Positions 15,709 to 24,900 of a stretch of DNA of 33,452 nucleotides are shown one piece after another. The notes below the pieces were generated by a model, which was not told the origin of the DNA, ran no database searches, and was given only the letters and a program-made list of their open reading frames with translations. This DNA comes from Prevotella sp. CAG:924 (lineage in GTDB: Bacteria > Bacteroidota > Bacteroidia > Bacteroidales > Bacteroidaceae). The DNA lies in the NCBI GenBank assembly GCA_000431975.1, contig HF988570.1, forward strand, positions 1 through 33,452. The letters run 5' to 3'. The position numbers and the translations under genes are program-made. Each line of letters begins with the position of its first letter. The stretch's first letter is position 1.

Positions 15709-16368
15709 ATGAAAAAGATCTTTACTTTTTGTGTTTTATTAGTCATGGGATGCCTATCCATTCATGCACAGTCGTTCTCTTTCGTTGATGGCGACGGAAA
15801 CATCATCGAGAATGGTTCCACACTGACAATGGATGAAGTCGATTACAAAAAGGACTTCACATTTAATCCTGATGGCAGCTATGAGATCATACAGGTCCCC
15901 GTCATTCCGTTAAAGGATGTCTATGTCAAGAATATGTCTTCCAAAAAAGCGAACTGTAAGATCACCTTTGACGTTACCACCTTACCCAGCGGCACCTCTT
16001 TTGACGCCTGCTGTGCAGGAAACTGCACCAGCGCACAGTCGGTAGGCTCCATGGAAAAGAATACCTCTGCCACCGCAGGAAGCACCATCGACATCTCTTC
16101 CCAGACAGAGTGGATCTGTGGAACAGAGCCCGGCACATGTGTCGTAAAGTTATCGGTCAAGGGTGAGAATTCCATGACCACAGATTCCGAAATCACCGTC
16201 AACTTTGTCTATGACGGAACAACAGGCATAACCGGTGTACAGAACAACGCCAGCCATAAGGTCGTTGCCCGCTACTCTATCGACGGCCAGCTTCTCAATG
16301 CTCCCCAGAAAGGCATCAACATTCTGAAATATGCCGACGGCCGGACAGAGAAGGTCATTGTAAAGTAA
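15709..16368 (+). CDS. Small Cys-rich T9SS type A cargo protein
   Basis: A 219-residue exported protein of no family I recognise. The signal peptide is about 1-20 (ending IHAQ). The mature part has an Ig-like beta pattern (VYVKNMSSKKANCKITFDV) and six cysteines at residues 83, 101, 102, 106, 137 and 144, including a vicinal CC-x3-C cluster (ACCAGNC) and a C-x6-C pair (ICGTEPGTC). The end, KGINILKYADGRTEKVIVK, is a T9SS-type tail nearly parallel to that of the 646-residue Omp28 protein. The cysteines make it a natural client of the CxxC proteins beside it, or a metal-binding surface protein; both are inference. It is followed after 36 bases by the 1257-residue mosaic, with no terminator between, so the two are likely co-transcribed. 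Confidence 0.75.
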   Translation: MKKIFTFCVLLVMGCLSIHAQSFSFVDGDGNIIENGSTLTMDEVDYKKDFTFNPDGSYEIIQVPVIPLKDVYVKNMSSKKANCKITFDVTTLPSGTSFDACCAGNCTSAQSVGSMEKNTSATAGSTIDISSQTEWICGTEPGTCVVKLSVKGENSMTTDSEITVNFVYDGTTGITGVQNNASHKVVARYSIDGQLLNAPQKGINILKYADGRTEKVIVK

Positions 16369-16404
16369 AAAGTAATATAAATACCATATTTGTAATTCCA
16401 TTTT

Positions 16405-19400
16405 ATGATAAAGAAAAATCTATATCTATGTATTCTGCTGGTTTGCAGTTTATTATGGGCCATTCCGTCCTCTGCGCAGGAAGCCCAGTTGAAAGCTGTG
16501 AGCTTTCCCAAGCCGGCAGGATTCACATCTCTTTCAGACAATGGCCTTTGGGCCACGGCGGAAGGTACCAATGAGGACGACCAAAGCCGCTACGCCTATC
16601 CCTATCTGATCAATACAGAGACGGGTGATCTTACGGAATTGTGGGTAGAGGCCGACTTGATGAAATCCGTCCAGGCCCAGGATGTCACCAATGACGGTAA
16701 GACTATTGTCGGATGCTACGACAATAAACCGGCTTACTATGATCTGGACCAGAAGCAATGGATTTCCCTGCCCTCTACGTATGCGGGCAAGGCAACCACT
16801 GTAACTCCTGACGGAAAATATATCGCCGGATGGGGCAATACAGACAGCTTTACAGACGGTGCTGAGGGATATATAGAAATCCCCCTTCTGTGGGAGAAAC
16901 AGTCGGACGGCACATACAAGTCAATCGATGTTTACGCTGAGCTGCCCAACTTCCCCAAAACGACAAAATTGGGCTACAACACCAATCAGGTTCGTATTGA
17001 CAATATCAGCGCCGACGGCAATATTATCGCCGGAATCATCAACTTCATCACACCGGCAACAGTATGCTACTATGTCTACAATAAGACAACTCAAGAATGT
17101 AAATATGTAGACAACGCTCTTGGCAATGTTCCCAGCCAGACTTTCGTGGACGAATCTACCATGAGCAACAATGGTAGATATCTCACAGGAATGGTTCAGG
17201 TAGGTGGCGGTGAGTACATATCCAGCTATCTTTATAACACCACTGACAACACCTGCACCCTTTACAACCAAGACAGCGAGGAGCAGGACCGCGGCGGAAG
17301 TACCGTATCCAACACAGGTGTGGTGTTTGCATGTAGCCCTGCTGTCAATCCCGTACGTTATTCGTATGTGCGTGTAGGCAGCCTTTGGTATGGCATTGAC
17401 GAAATCCTTTCCGGCCGCTATAATATGAACTTCTATGAGCGCACCGGTTATGACTACACCGGAACGATTCAGGACGTTTCGGACGATGAGAAAGTAATCG
17501 TTGGTATGGCCGAGGCAAAGACCAAAGGATATATCATCCGTCTGCCGGAAACCATCAGTGAGGCCGCAAGCCACGTCAATCCGCTGAGTGCTTATGCTAC
17601 CTCTCCGGTTTCAGGATCCAAGTTCGCCAAATTTAGGCAGATGACCTTAGCCTTCTCCAAATCTGCTGGTATTACATCAGGTGTCAAGGCTCAGTTGCTG
17701 GATCAGACCGGCAAGACTGTCCGTGAATATGCTATCACTGCCCAGACCGGAAACAAGACCTTTGCCATCGGTGGTATTCCTCAATCATTAAATGCAAATG
17801 AAGAGTACACCATAAAGGTTCCGGCCGGCGCATTCTACTTGTTGAATGACGAGTCAATCAAAAGTGACGAAATCAATGTTAAATATGTAGGACGCGAAGA
17901 AGCTCCGGCCAAGGCACTGCAGGTGGCACCGGCCGACCAGGCTAATGTCTCGGAGATCAGTTCTGATCATCCTGTACAGATCGCCTTCGACCTCTCCATT
18001 GCCGTTGCCGACAATGCCAAAGCATATCTCTACAAGGAAGGCCAGACCTCTCCCGTCTGCGATCTTAACATCGTACAAAGTGCAGAGACCGTGATCTCAT
18101 TATACCCCAGCTTGAAACGCTATCTTGAAAAAGACGAGAAATATAAGGTTGTGGTTAATGCCGGTTCTGTTACAGACATCATGGGCTTCTGCCCGAACGA
18201 TGAGATCACAATAAACTATAATGGTGCATACGAACCTGAGATCAGTTCAGACGGAAGCCTTTTCGCTGACGACTTCAACGATCCCAGCAATTCCATGGTC
18301 AGATACCTCTTGTATGAGGGCGACCATAACAAGCCGACAAGCGCCATGCAGAATCTTGGCTTTGATACTGATAATACTCCCTGGAACTTCGTAATTCGTG
18401 AAGATGAGAACAGCTCAGACTACTGTGCTGCCTCAACATCTATGTATAATCCAGCCGGCCAATCCGACGATTGGATGTCACTGCCTCGCCTGTCTATTGA
18501 GAATGGCGATTATTATCTCAGCTTCGATGCCCAGTCCTATCGTACAGTGAAGTCTGACCGGCTTAAGGTGATGATTCTTGAGGATGACGCTGTTTACAGC
18601 AACTTCACCAAAGAGCTTTACAACAAGTTTAAGGCTAATGGTAAAGTGATCTATGACGAGCAGCTCACTCCTGGTGCCTCTGAGGAGGGCCTGTCAGGAG
18701 ACTGGACCCACGTAGAAAAGTCGCTTCACGATTACGCAGGTAAGAACGTTTATATTGCCTTCGTCAATGAGAACAATGATCAGAGCATCGTCTTCATTGA
18801 TAACGTGAAGGTCTACTACAAGGGTGACTTCAACTTCGTGCCCAATGTTCAGACGATGCAGGTCAACCAGACGTCTACCACTGTGGGAGCCGTCGTCCAG
18901 GTGACAAGCGACAAATCCTACAACTCCATCAGCGCTACGCTGACCTCTGCCGATGGCACATTCAAGAGCACCTATACAGATACTCCGAGCCAGCCCATCA
19001 CAAGTGCCAACACCTACTCGTTCACCTTCCCTGACAAACTGCCTCTGACCGTCGGTGAAGAGAACCAATACACCATCAGCATCGATCTTGGCGGTACGGT
19101 CTATAGCCAGAACGGTACTATCAGCAACCTCGCATTCGAGACCACCAAGCATGTCGTGATTGAGGAAAGTACAGGTCAGCAGTGCCCCAACTGTCCGCAG
19201 GGTATTCTTGCAATAGAAAACCTCGAGAATCTGTATGGTGACCAGATTATACCAGTGGCTATTCACAGCTCGGTCATCGGTACCGACCAGTTCGCATACG
19301 AGGACTACAACAGCTACTTCGGCATCACCGCCCAGCCTACGGGAGTAGTCAACCGTATCGACTCTCTCTATGCGCCGATGTACGTGGACGCAAACCAGCA

Positions 19401-20178
19401 GTATCGTTTCGACTCTCCCGAGGGCAACAATACATTCTATGACATCACCCAGCGCGAGTTGAACAACTTTGCCATCGCTGATGTCACGATCGATAAGGCT
19501 GTATATGACAAGAATAGTGGAAATGTTCAGATCGCTGGTAATGTGAACTATGCCATGAACATGACCTCTCTGAATCATAACATTGCATTCGTTGTCCTGG
19601 AAGACGGACTTACAGGTCCTCAGAAGAACAATCTCTACGCATTTGACCAGTCCATACTGGGCGATTTCGGAAAGGGTGGTAAATATGGATCAAGCATCGT
19701 TGTAATTACATTCAATGATGTTGCCCGCAAAGTCGCTAACGACAACTTCGCCGGTGAATCCGGCATCATTCCCGTAAGCGTCACCGCCGGCCAGCCTGTC
19801 GCCTTCAATAAGGTGTTCAGTATGCCTGAGAATGTCACCAACTGGGATAACGCCAAGATCGTTGTCATGCTGCTCGATGCCAACACAGAGCGTGTGATCA
19901 ACGCTGCCAGATTGAAATTCTCCGCAGGAACGACAGGTATTGAGAATGCAACGAGCTCCAACGACGCTATCAGTATCTCAACCGAGGATGGCATGATATA
20001 CGTCAATGGCGGAAACGAGCTTCATGTAACCGTTTACGATATTAGCGGAAGCGCAATCAACCAGGCCAATTCGACCACCGGATCTGTAAAGGTCAGCACA
20101 GGCGGCAAAAAGGGCCTGTTCATCGTGAAAGCTACTAACGACAACACCAACGTTGTCAAGAAAGTAATGGTTAAGTAA
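16405..20178 (+). CDS. Giant mosaic T9SS surface protein: propeller, Ig-like, cleaved-adhesin and Omp28 modules
   Basis: A 1257-residue exported protein with five parts. Signal peptide about 1-25 (ending SSAQ). Residues about 30-385 hold seven S/T-x-DG-x4-G blade motifs (VTNDGKTIVG, VTPDGKYIAG, ISADGNIIAG, VSDDEKVIVG), a propeller-like domain. About 390-610 are two SbsA/Ig-like repeats (PVSGSKFAKFRQMTLAFSK; APADQANVSEIS). About 616-810 match the cleaved-adhesin/choice-of-anchor-J jelly roll (LFADDFNDP at the start, SIVFIDNVKVYY at the end). About 900-1170 are an Omp28 thioredoxin-like domain with Cys927-Pro-Asn-Cys930 and a cis-Pro loop AQPTGVVNR. The last 75 residues are a T9SS type A tail ending VVKKVMVK. 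It probably displays a CxxC domain on the cell surface next to binding domains. The ligand is unknown. Confidence 0.82.
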   Translation: MIKKNLYLCILLVCSLLWAIPSSAQEAQLKAVSFPKPAGFTSLSDNGLWATAEGTNEDDQSRYAYPYLINTETGDLTELWVEADLMKSVQAQDVTNDGKTIVGCYDNKPAYYDLDQKQWISLPSTYAGKATTVTPDGKYIAGWGNTDSFTDGAEGYIEIPLLWEKQSDGTYKSIDVYAELPNFPKTTKLGYNTNQVRIDNISADGNIIAGIINFITPATVCYYVYNKTTQECKYVDNALGNVPSQTFVDESTMSNNGRYLTGMVQVGGGEYISSYLYNTTDNTCTLYNQDSEEQDRGGSTVSNTGVVFACSPAVNPVRYSYVRVGSLWYGIDEILSGRYNMNFYERTGYDYTGTIQDVSDDEKVIVGMAEAKTKGYIIRLPETISEAASHVNPLSAYATSPVSGSKFAKFRQMTLAFSKSAGITSGVKAQLLDQTGKTVREYAITAQTGNKTFAIGGIPQSLNANEEYTIKVPAGAFYLLNDESIKSDEINVKYVGREEAPAKALQVAPADQANVSEISSDHPVQIAFDLSIAVADNAKAYLYKEGQTSPVCDLNIVQSAETVISLYPSLKRYLEKDEKYKVVVNAGSVTDIMGFCPNDEITINYNGAYEPEISSDGSLFADDFNDPSNSMVRYLLYEGDHNKPTSAMQNLGFDTDNTPWNFVIREDENSSDYCAASTSMYNPAGQSDDWMSLPRLSIENGDYYLSFDAQSYRTVKSDRLKVMILEDDAVYSNFTKELYNKFKANGKVIYDEQLTPGASEEGLSGDWTHVEKSLHDYAGKNVYIAFVNENNDQSIVFIDNVKVYYKGDFNFVPNVQTMQVNQTSTTVGAVVQVTSDKSYNSISATLTSADGTFKSTYTDTPSQPITSANTYSFTFPDKLPLTVGEENQYTISIDLGGTVYSQNGTISNLAFETTKHVVIEESTGQQCPNCPQGILAIENLENLYGDQIIPVAIHSSVIGTDQFAYEDYNSYFGITAQPTGVVNRIDSLYAPMYVDANQQYRFDSPEGNNTFYDITQRELNNFAIADVTIDKAVYDKNSGNVQIAGNVNYAMNMTSLNHNIAFVVLEDGLTGPQKNNLYAFDQSILGDFGKGGKYGSSIVVITFNDVARKVANDNFAGESGIIPVSVTAGQPVAFNKVFSMPENVTNWDNAKIVVMLLDANTERVINAARLKFSAGTTGIENATSSNDAISISTEDGMIYVNGGNELHVTVYDISGSAINQANSTTGSVKVSTGGKKGLFIVKATNDNTNVVKKVMVK

Positions 20179-20185
20179 AACCATC

Positions 20186-20237
20186 CTGCCTTGCATATCT
20201 ACTTAAGTCAGCGGATCCACTACACATAGCAAGGCAG
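20186..20237 (+). other. Hairpin after the mosaic protein gene
   Basis: CTGCCTTGC (20186-20194) pairs exactly with GCAAGGCAG (20229-20237), with a 34-base loop and no T run. It may protect the mRNA 3' end or pair with the terminator-like hairpin just downstream. Confidence 0.5.
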
Positions 20238-20271
20238 AAGATGCGACTCTCTCATCAATTTGATATAGCAA

Positions 20272-20311
20272 AAGGGTTGGAGGTTTTCCTCCGACCCTTA
20301 CTATATATATT
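20272..20311 (+). terminator. Terminator or attenuator before the 772-aa gene
   Basis: AAGGGTTGGAGG (20272-20283) pairs with CCTCCGACCCTT (20288-20299) over 12 bp with one G-T pair and a TTTT loop, followed by ACTATATATATTT. It lies only 37 bases before ATG 20337 and no promoter is evident between, so it likely sets the level of read-through. Confidence 0.65.
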
Positions 20312-20336
20312 TAACTAATTAAAAACTTAAAGTATT

Positions 20337-22655
20337 ATGAAGTCTTTACTCATTAGTTTAGTGGCATTCCTATGTGCCTTGAGCGTCTATGCCACTCCAA
20401 GTGGTACGGGCACACAGGAAGACCCGTACGTAATCGCGGATGGAGACACTTATCTCCTTCCCGTAGAAACTACCGTTTATGCGAGCTTCACGGCTCCTTC
20501 CAACGGTACGTTGAAGCTCTCTCATGGCTGGTGTTACCCCACCTTCATGGTTGACGGCAACGTACTGAACGTTGAAATGGGAATGGATGCGAACGTTTCT
20601 TCTTTAACAGTAGAAAAAGGCAAGACCTATCTGATCTACAATCACAGCTTTATTTATGGTGTAGATCAAGAAATTTCTGTCAGCTTCGTTCCTGCCGACG
20701 CCAACGCACTGACTGTTGTCAGTTCAGAGCCGGAGCAAGGCACGAAACTGGAAAAGATCGATTGGGATACACCAGTGAAAGTAACCCTGAACAAAAAGGT
20801 TAAATACTTACACTATGCTTTCTATGGCGACGAGGGTATCCAGCATGAGTATTACACCTCACCCGAAGCAGATGGAGAGGATGTGATCTATATCGGTCCT
20901 TCCAAGATAGAACAAGCTGGCCAAGTGCTCGACAATGCATGGTACATGTACGATGGCTCTACCTACGAGATCAAGATTGAAGCTTATAAGACACAAGAAG
21001 GATTAGATCAAGGCACAGAGACGCCTGAGGTCGCTACGCTGACTTTTGAAGGAGCCGCCAAGAAAGCTATACAGACACCTGTCAATATCATCAGTGTAGA
21101 TCCGGAGCCGAATCTTTATTCGCCGACAGCAGAGCAGTGTCTTAGCTTCAAGGATAACAGAAGAACCGTCACCATCGTAGTAGACAAAGAGGTGAAAGTG
21201 AAAAGCACTGTTGTTCCTATGGGCATGTATGGTACTAAAGACTGGGGTACCTATGACGTGAAATATGAGAACGGACAGTCCATCATTACCGCCGTTCTTG
21301 ATGAGTCTAACATGTATGATCCCAACTATAAGCTGACAACCGACATCATCCTTCAGATTACCATGACCGACATGGATGGCAATGAAGTTATTGACGGTGG
21401 TGAAGGCAAATATGGCAACTGCTACTTCAACAGCGGTTATGAATTCTCATACGGTGTGCTTGACGGCCGTTTCGCTGATGCCTCTCTGATGTACGACTCT
21501 ACGACCCCTGCCGCCAACTCCTATAATCCAAGCCTGAGCCAGGTTGAACTGAATTACAGCTCATTTGTCATGCTTACCTCAACGGCCTCTGCTGCTCTGT
21601 ACAAAGACGACGTGAAGGTGGCCGACGCCCTCTTGTCAGCAAATACCGACGAGAATAAGATCATTGCTAAGTTTGTTGAAATCGGAACCCAGACACCGAA
21701 GGAAATCAACGAGTACGGTGCTTACATCCTCAAGGTAGACTCACAGTCTATCGCCAACGAATACTTTGACGAACTTGCTCCCTGGTCAGACGGTCTGCAG
21801 GGACACGGCATCTGCAACCCTGATTATGAGATCCCCTTCAATGTCGACGCTACTTCCCTGTCTGTAGTATCCGTTGATCCGGCTCCTTACGTAGAAGGTG
21901 GCGAATACAGCACCGAGATTCCTTCTGAGATCAAGATCACTCTGAGCGGAGAAGGTGCAACCGTTCGCTCAGCCATGGCTACATACGGCATGAACTCACG
22001 CATCCTTCTTGACTCTAAGGTGGAAGGAAATGTCATCACCCTGACACTGCCTGAGAACGTTCTCTCTGAGAACAGTATCAGCATCGCTGTTTCTGCTGTC
22101 AATGCAAACGAAACCCCGATCAGCTATCAGGGCAACGGCATTATCCAGCTCGTTTATCAGATGTCTAAGAACATTCTCGTTCCTACAGAGGTGACACCTG
22201 CCGATGGCAGCACCGTCACATCACTCGCTTCTATTGTTCTCACCGTTGACCCGAACTACGGTGTAGGTCGATTGAATACTGACAATGTGGTAACTGTCAA
22301 GAAGGATGGCACAGATAGCAACATCTCTGTATCTTTCGATTACGTACCGGACACCTGGAACCAGCTTGAGCTGAAGCTGAGCTCAGAGATAACAGAAAAC
22401 GGCACTTACACCGTTACCATCCCTGAAGGCACTTTCTATAGCTCTGACGACAACCTGTACAATCCTGAGCTAACATATACATTCTATGTTAACGATGGCA
22501 CCACAGGCATCAACGGCATTGAAGCAGAAAACGCAGATGTCGAGGTATATGGCATCGACGGCACTTTCGTTGCCAAAGGCAAGAAGAATGACGTTGTAAA
22601 GAGCCTCAAGCAAGGCATTTACATTATCAATGGTCAGAAAGTGGTCATCCGCTAA
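20337..22655 (+). CDS. Ig-like repeat T9SS surface protein (772 aa)
   Basis: Exported protein with a signal peptide (MKSLLISLVAFLCALSVYA), an N-terminal beta domain up to about residue 115 that ends in VEKGKTYLIYN, then a chain of Ig-like repeats of the SbsA type. Each starts with a phrase such as VVSSEPEQGTKL, IISVDPEPN, VVSVDPAPY or PTEVTPADGST, placing repeats at roughly 120-240, 250-375, 385-500, 505-605 and 610-700. The T9SS tail is short, ending KQGIYIINGQKVVIR. It shares architecture and tail with the 543-residue protein that follows, so the two are likely duplicates. No enzyme motif is seen; a surface stalk or binding role is plausible. Confidence 0.78.
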   Translation: MKSLLISLVAFLCALSVYATPSGTGTQEDPYVIADGDTYLLPVETTVYASFTAPSNGTLKLSHGWCYPTFMVDGNVLNVEMGMDANVSSLTVEKGKTYLIYNHSFIYGVDQEISVSFVPADANALTVVSSEPEQGTKLEKIDWDTPVKVTLNKKVKYLHYAFYGDEGIQHEYYTSPEADGEDVIYIGPSKIEQAGQVLDNAWYMYDGSTYEIKIEAYKTQEGLDQGTETPEVATLTFEGAAKKAIQTPVNIISVDPEPNLYSPTAEQCLSFKDNRRTVTIVVDKEVKVKSTVVPMGMYGTKDWGTYDVKYENGQSIITAVLDESNMYDPNYKLTTDIILQITMTDMDGNEVIDGGEGKYGNCYFNSGYEFSYGVLDGRFADASLMYDSTTPAANSYNPSLSQVELNYSSFVMLTSTASAALYKDDVKVADALLSANTDENKIIAKFVEIGTQTPKEINEYGAYILKVDSQSIANEYFDELAPWSDGLQGHGICNPDYEIPFNVDATSLSVVSVDPAPYVEGGEYSTEIPSEIKITLSGEGATVRSAMATYGMNSRILLDSKVEGNVITLTLPENVLSENSISIAVSAVNANETPISYQGNGIIQLVYQMSKNILVPTEVTPADGSTVTSLASIVLTVDPNYGVGRLNTDNVVTVKKDGTDSNISVSFDYVPDTWNQLELKLSSEITENGTYTVTIPEGTFYSSDDNLYNPELTYTFYVNDGTTGINGIEAENADVEVYGIDGTFVAKGKKNDVVKSLKQGIYIINGQKVVIR

Positions 22656-22678
22656 TATGACATTCTATATCTAACAGA

Positions 22679-22747
22679 AAAGCTAAAGACTTTGGCCTGT
22701 CCGTCGCCCCAAGGCAACGGCCCAGACTTGGGCCTTTAGCTTTTTCT
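22679..22747 (+). terminator. Long-armed terminator-like structure between the two Ig-like genes
   Basis: AAAGCTAAAG (22679-22688) pairs with CTTTAGCTTT (22734-22743) over 10 bp and is followed by more T (TTC). The 45-base interior can fold further, for example GGCCCA with TGGGCC at 22719-22734. It lies 29 bases before ATG 22772. Confidence 0.65.
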
Positions 22748-22771
22748 ATCACAAACAAAAGTATTAAGAAT

Positions 22772-24403
22772 ATGAAACGACTGATTTTTACTTTTCTTAG
22801 TCTGGTCTTGTACATCACAAGTGTACATGCCATATCATTCACTCCAATTAACATCACGGATCCCTCACAGTCTGCGACAGTTACCCTAGTCAGTGGAACA
22901 AACTATCTACAGATAAAAGCAGTTGAAAACAACACGCTCCATTTCAATGTAGGCTACTACGGCTTGATGATGTATGAAAGTAATCCGAAAGGCGAACAGG
23001 GCGATCTGCTTTCTATGACCTATGATCAGGAAGGCAAAAAAATCTTCAGTTGTGAGATAGAAGAAGGGAAGACCTATTATTTCTCTACAAGCAGTCTCAC
23101 AGAGACATCTATCGATGTCCTTGTCTATTACGGCAACGGAGAGGAGTCTATTCCTATTTCTGTGACCTCAAACCTATCGGACGGTGACACCTATTACCTT
23201 TCCGGAACCAATCTTGAATTTGCCTTTGACCGTATAGTGTCTGTTCAACATAACTGGATTGAATATGGTGAGAATACAGATGGAACCTTCAATGTGAAAG
23301 AAGAAATCCCCTCCGGATACATCAACGGAATTCTCACTACCCAGTATTACTACAATATTGAACTAAGCAAATATATCCGGGAGCTGTATGATGCAGGTAA
23401 GCTGAAGGAAAACGATAACTTCAAGATAACGCTCGAAGGCATCAGCGATGCCAATGATCCTTCCGTCATCTATGGAGAGGACGGAAATTACGCTGTTACT
23501 CTTAAATTAGGTAAGATACCCGGATCGCTGGTTTCTGTCGATCCTCAAGAAGGAACCACTCTTTACACATACTATCCGACAAGCGAGGAAGACGGCCTCA
23601 TCACATTTACATTCAGTGACGAGCTTAATACTGACAAAAGCAAAGTCAACGTTACTGTATCTTACGGAGACACCGAAGCCGGGTCTTTCACATCTTACAA
23701 TCCTGACTTCTCCATCGAGGGCAATACTGTTGTGGTAGATCTCCGCGGACACCGGTTCCCCGAAACGGTCGACACATCGAGAGGCGAAGCTACCAACACG
23801 TCTATCACCATCTCCATAGCCGGTCTTACCACTGCCGATGGACGTAGCGTCATCACGAACAATACATCCGCTGGTTCAGATGCCATTATCGTCATTTATC
23901 CTATGCAGAAGCAGGAGATCAACTTCTATTATGACTTTATGCCTACAGAAGGAAGCTCCCTCGAGGATTACGATGAGATCTTGATCTGGCTGCCTGAGGA
24001 AGTCGGCACCATCACATTCAGCAAGGTACAACTTCAGTGGCTCAACAACCGCGGTACCCTCCAGACAAAGGATTTCATGCCGGAAGATGTTCCGTTTGCT
24101 TATGATGCAAGCTATGCCGGATATGTAAGCCACATTCCTCTTACGGGTGTTAGCAAAGACCGCGAACTCACCCTCGTTGTTGAAGATGCCATGCTCAGCA
24201 ATGGAGACAGTGTGGAGATTACCGGCACGTTCAATCAAAACGCCACCGGTATCGATTCTGTTCTTGGCGGAGACACCAACTCTGCTGTCAGCCTCTATAC
24301 GATTGACGGCACGCTCGTTAAAAAGGCTCCTGCCAACGATGTCCTTACCCATGTAAAGAAGGGCATTTATATCATGAACGGTAAAAAGGTGGTGGTGAAG
24401 TAA
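22772..24403 (+). CDS. Ig-like T9SS surface protein (543 aa), paralogue of the upstream gene
   Basis: Exported protein with a signal peptide (MKRLIFTFLSLVLYITSVHA), an N-terminal beta domain ending in IEEGKTYYFST as in the 772-residue neighbour, then about three Ig-like segments (PISVTSNLSDGDTYYLSG; LVSVDPQEGTTLY; YDFMPTEGSSLED). The tail KKGIYIMNGKKVVVK is almost the same as that of the neighbour and marks T9SS export. It has fewer repeats than the upstream copy, which fits gain or loss of Ig units after duplication. No catalytic motif or CxxC is seen. The family is not named as far as I can tell. Confidence 0.77.
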   Translation: MKRLIFTFLSLVLYITSVHAISFTPINITDPSQSATVTLVSGTNYLQIKAVENNTLHFNVGYYGLMMYESNPKGEQGDLLSMTYDQEGKKIFSCEIEEGKTYYFSTSSLTETSIDVLVYYGNGEESIPISVTSNLSDGDTYYLSGTNLEFAFDRIVSVQHNWIEYGENTDGTFNVKEEIPSGYINGILTTQYYYNIELSKYIRELYDAGKLKENDNFKITLEGISDANDPSVIYGEDGNYAVTLKLGKIPGSLVSVDPQEGTTLYTYYPTSEEDGLITFTFSDELNTDKSKVNVTVSYGDTEAGSFTSYNPDFSIEGNTVVVDLRGHRFPETVDTSRGEATNTSITISIAGLTTADGRSVITNNTSAGSDAIIVIYPMQKQEINFYYDFMPTEGSSLEDYDEILIWLPEEVGTITFSKVQLQWLNNRGTLQTKDFMPEDVPFAYDASYAGYVSHIPLTGVSKDRELTLVVEDAMLSNGDSVEITGTFNQNATGIDSVLGGDTNSAVSLYTIDGTLVKKAPANDVLTHVKKGIYIMNGKKVVVK

Positions 24404-24472
24404 CAACAGAGCACATCCCTCCTTACATACCTTTTACTTAATAGTGTGATATGAATTATCTTTCATAAATAT

Positions 24473-24514
24473 GCCCCCGGACCTGCATCTGCTCAAAGGT
24501 TCGGGGGCTTTTTA
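24473..24514 (+). terminator. Intrinsic terminator after the 543-aa gene
   Basis: GCCCCCGGACCT (24473-24484) pairs with AGGTTCGGGGGC (24497-24508) over 12 bp with one G-T pair, then TTTTTAT. This is the strongest stop in the cluster and ends the run from 15.7 kb. Confidence 0.9.
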
Positions 24515-24515
24515 T

Positions 24516-24745
24516 CCCAAATCGGTCATTGGGATATGTGTATTTTCGTGGTCTCGTTTGTTATTCATTAATATTCAATACTTTGGAAAAGCAATTTTCT
24601 AATGACCGCCATTAGAAAATAGCAATCATAAATTGCTGTATATCTAATAGTTACAACTCACACCATGAAAAATTAGCTTCTAATGACCGATTTGGGTTTA
24701 TCCAAAGTCATCATGAGAGATAAATTGGTTAGTTTCTAATAACCC
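24516..24745. repeat. Nested inverted and direct repeats around a TCTAATGACC motif
   Basis: A 15-base sequence CCCAAATCGGTCATT (24516-24530) recurs in exact reverse complement at 24682-24696. Between them lies an 11-bp perfect inverted repeat, ATTTTCTAATG (24594-24604) with CATTAGAAAAT (24610-24620), around a 5-base centre. The phrase TTCTAATGACCG occurs at about 24598 and 24678, with a variant TTTCTAATAACCC near 24730. There is no gene inside. It could be a set of operator sites or the remains of a small mobile element. Confidence 0.7.
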
Positions 24746-24900
24746 ATTTACAGTCAGTTTTCTACATTTTAAATACTGCTGATTCCCACAACCTATAAAT
24801 TTCCCTATTCGATAAATTCGTATTTTATCAAATACTAACGTTTATACTCAACATCTTTAAGTTTTCACTATAATCCCGCTAATTTATAACATTTTCTTAA

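Noticed and set aside
18694..19578. 294-codon minus-strand frame opposite the mosaic protein gene
   Set aside because: It is a shadow of a strongly coding plus-strand gene with clear domains; its translation is a Val/Asp/Arg-rich mirror without motifs.
24516..24745. CRISPR array
   Set aside because: The repeated cores are few, short, in both orientations and unevenly spaced, with no cas genes near.
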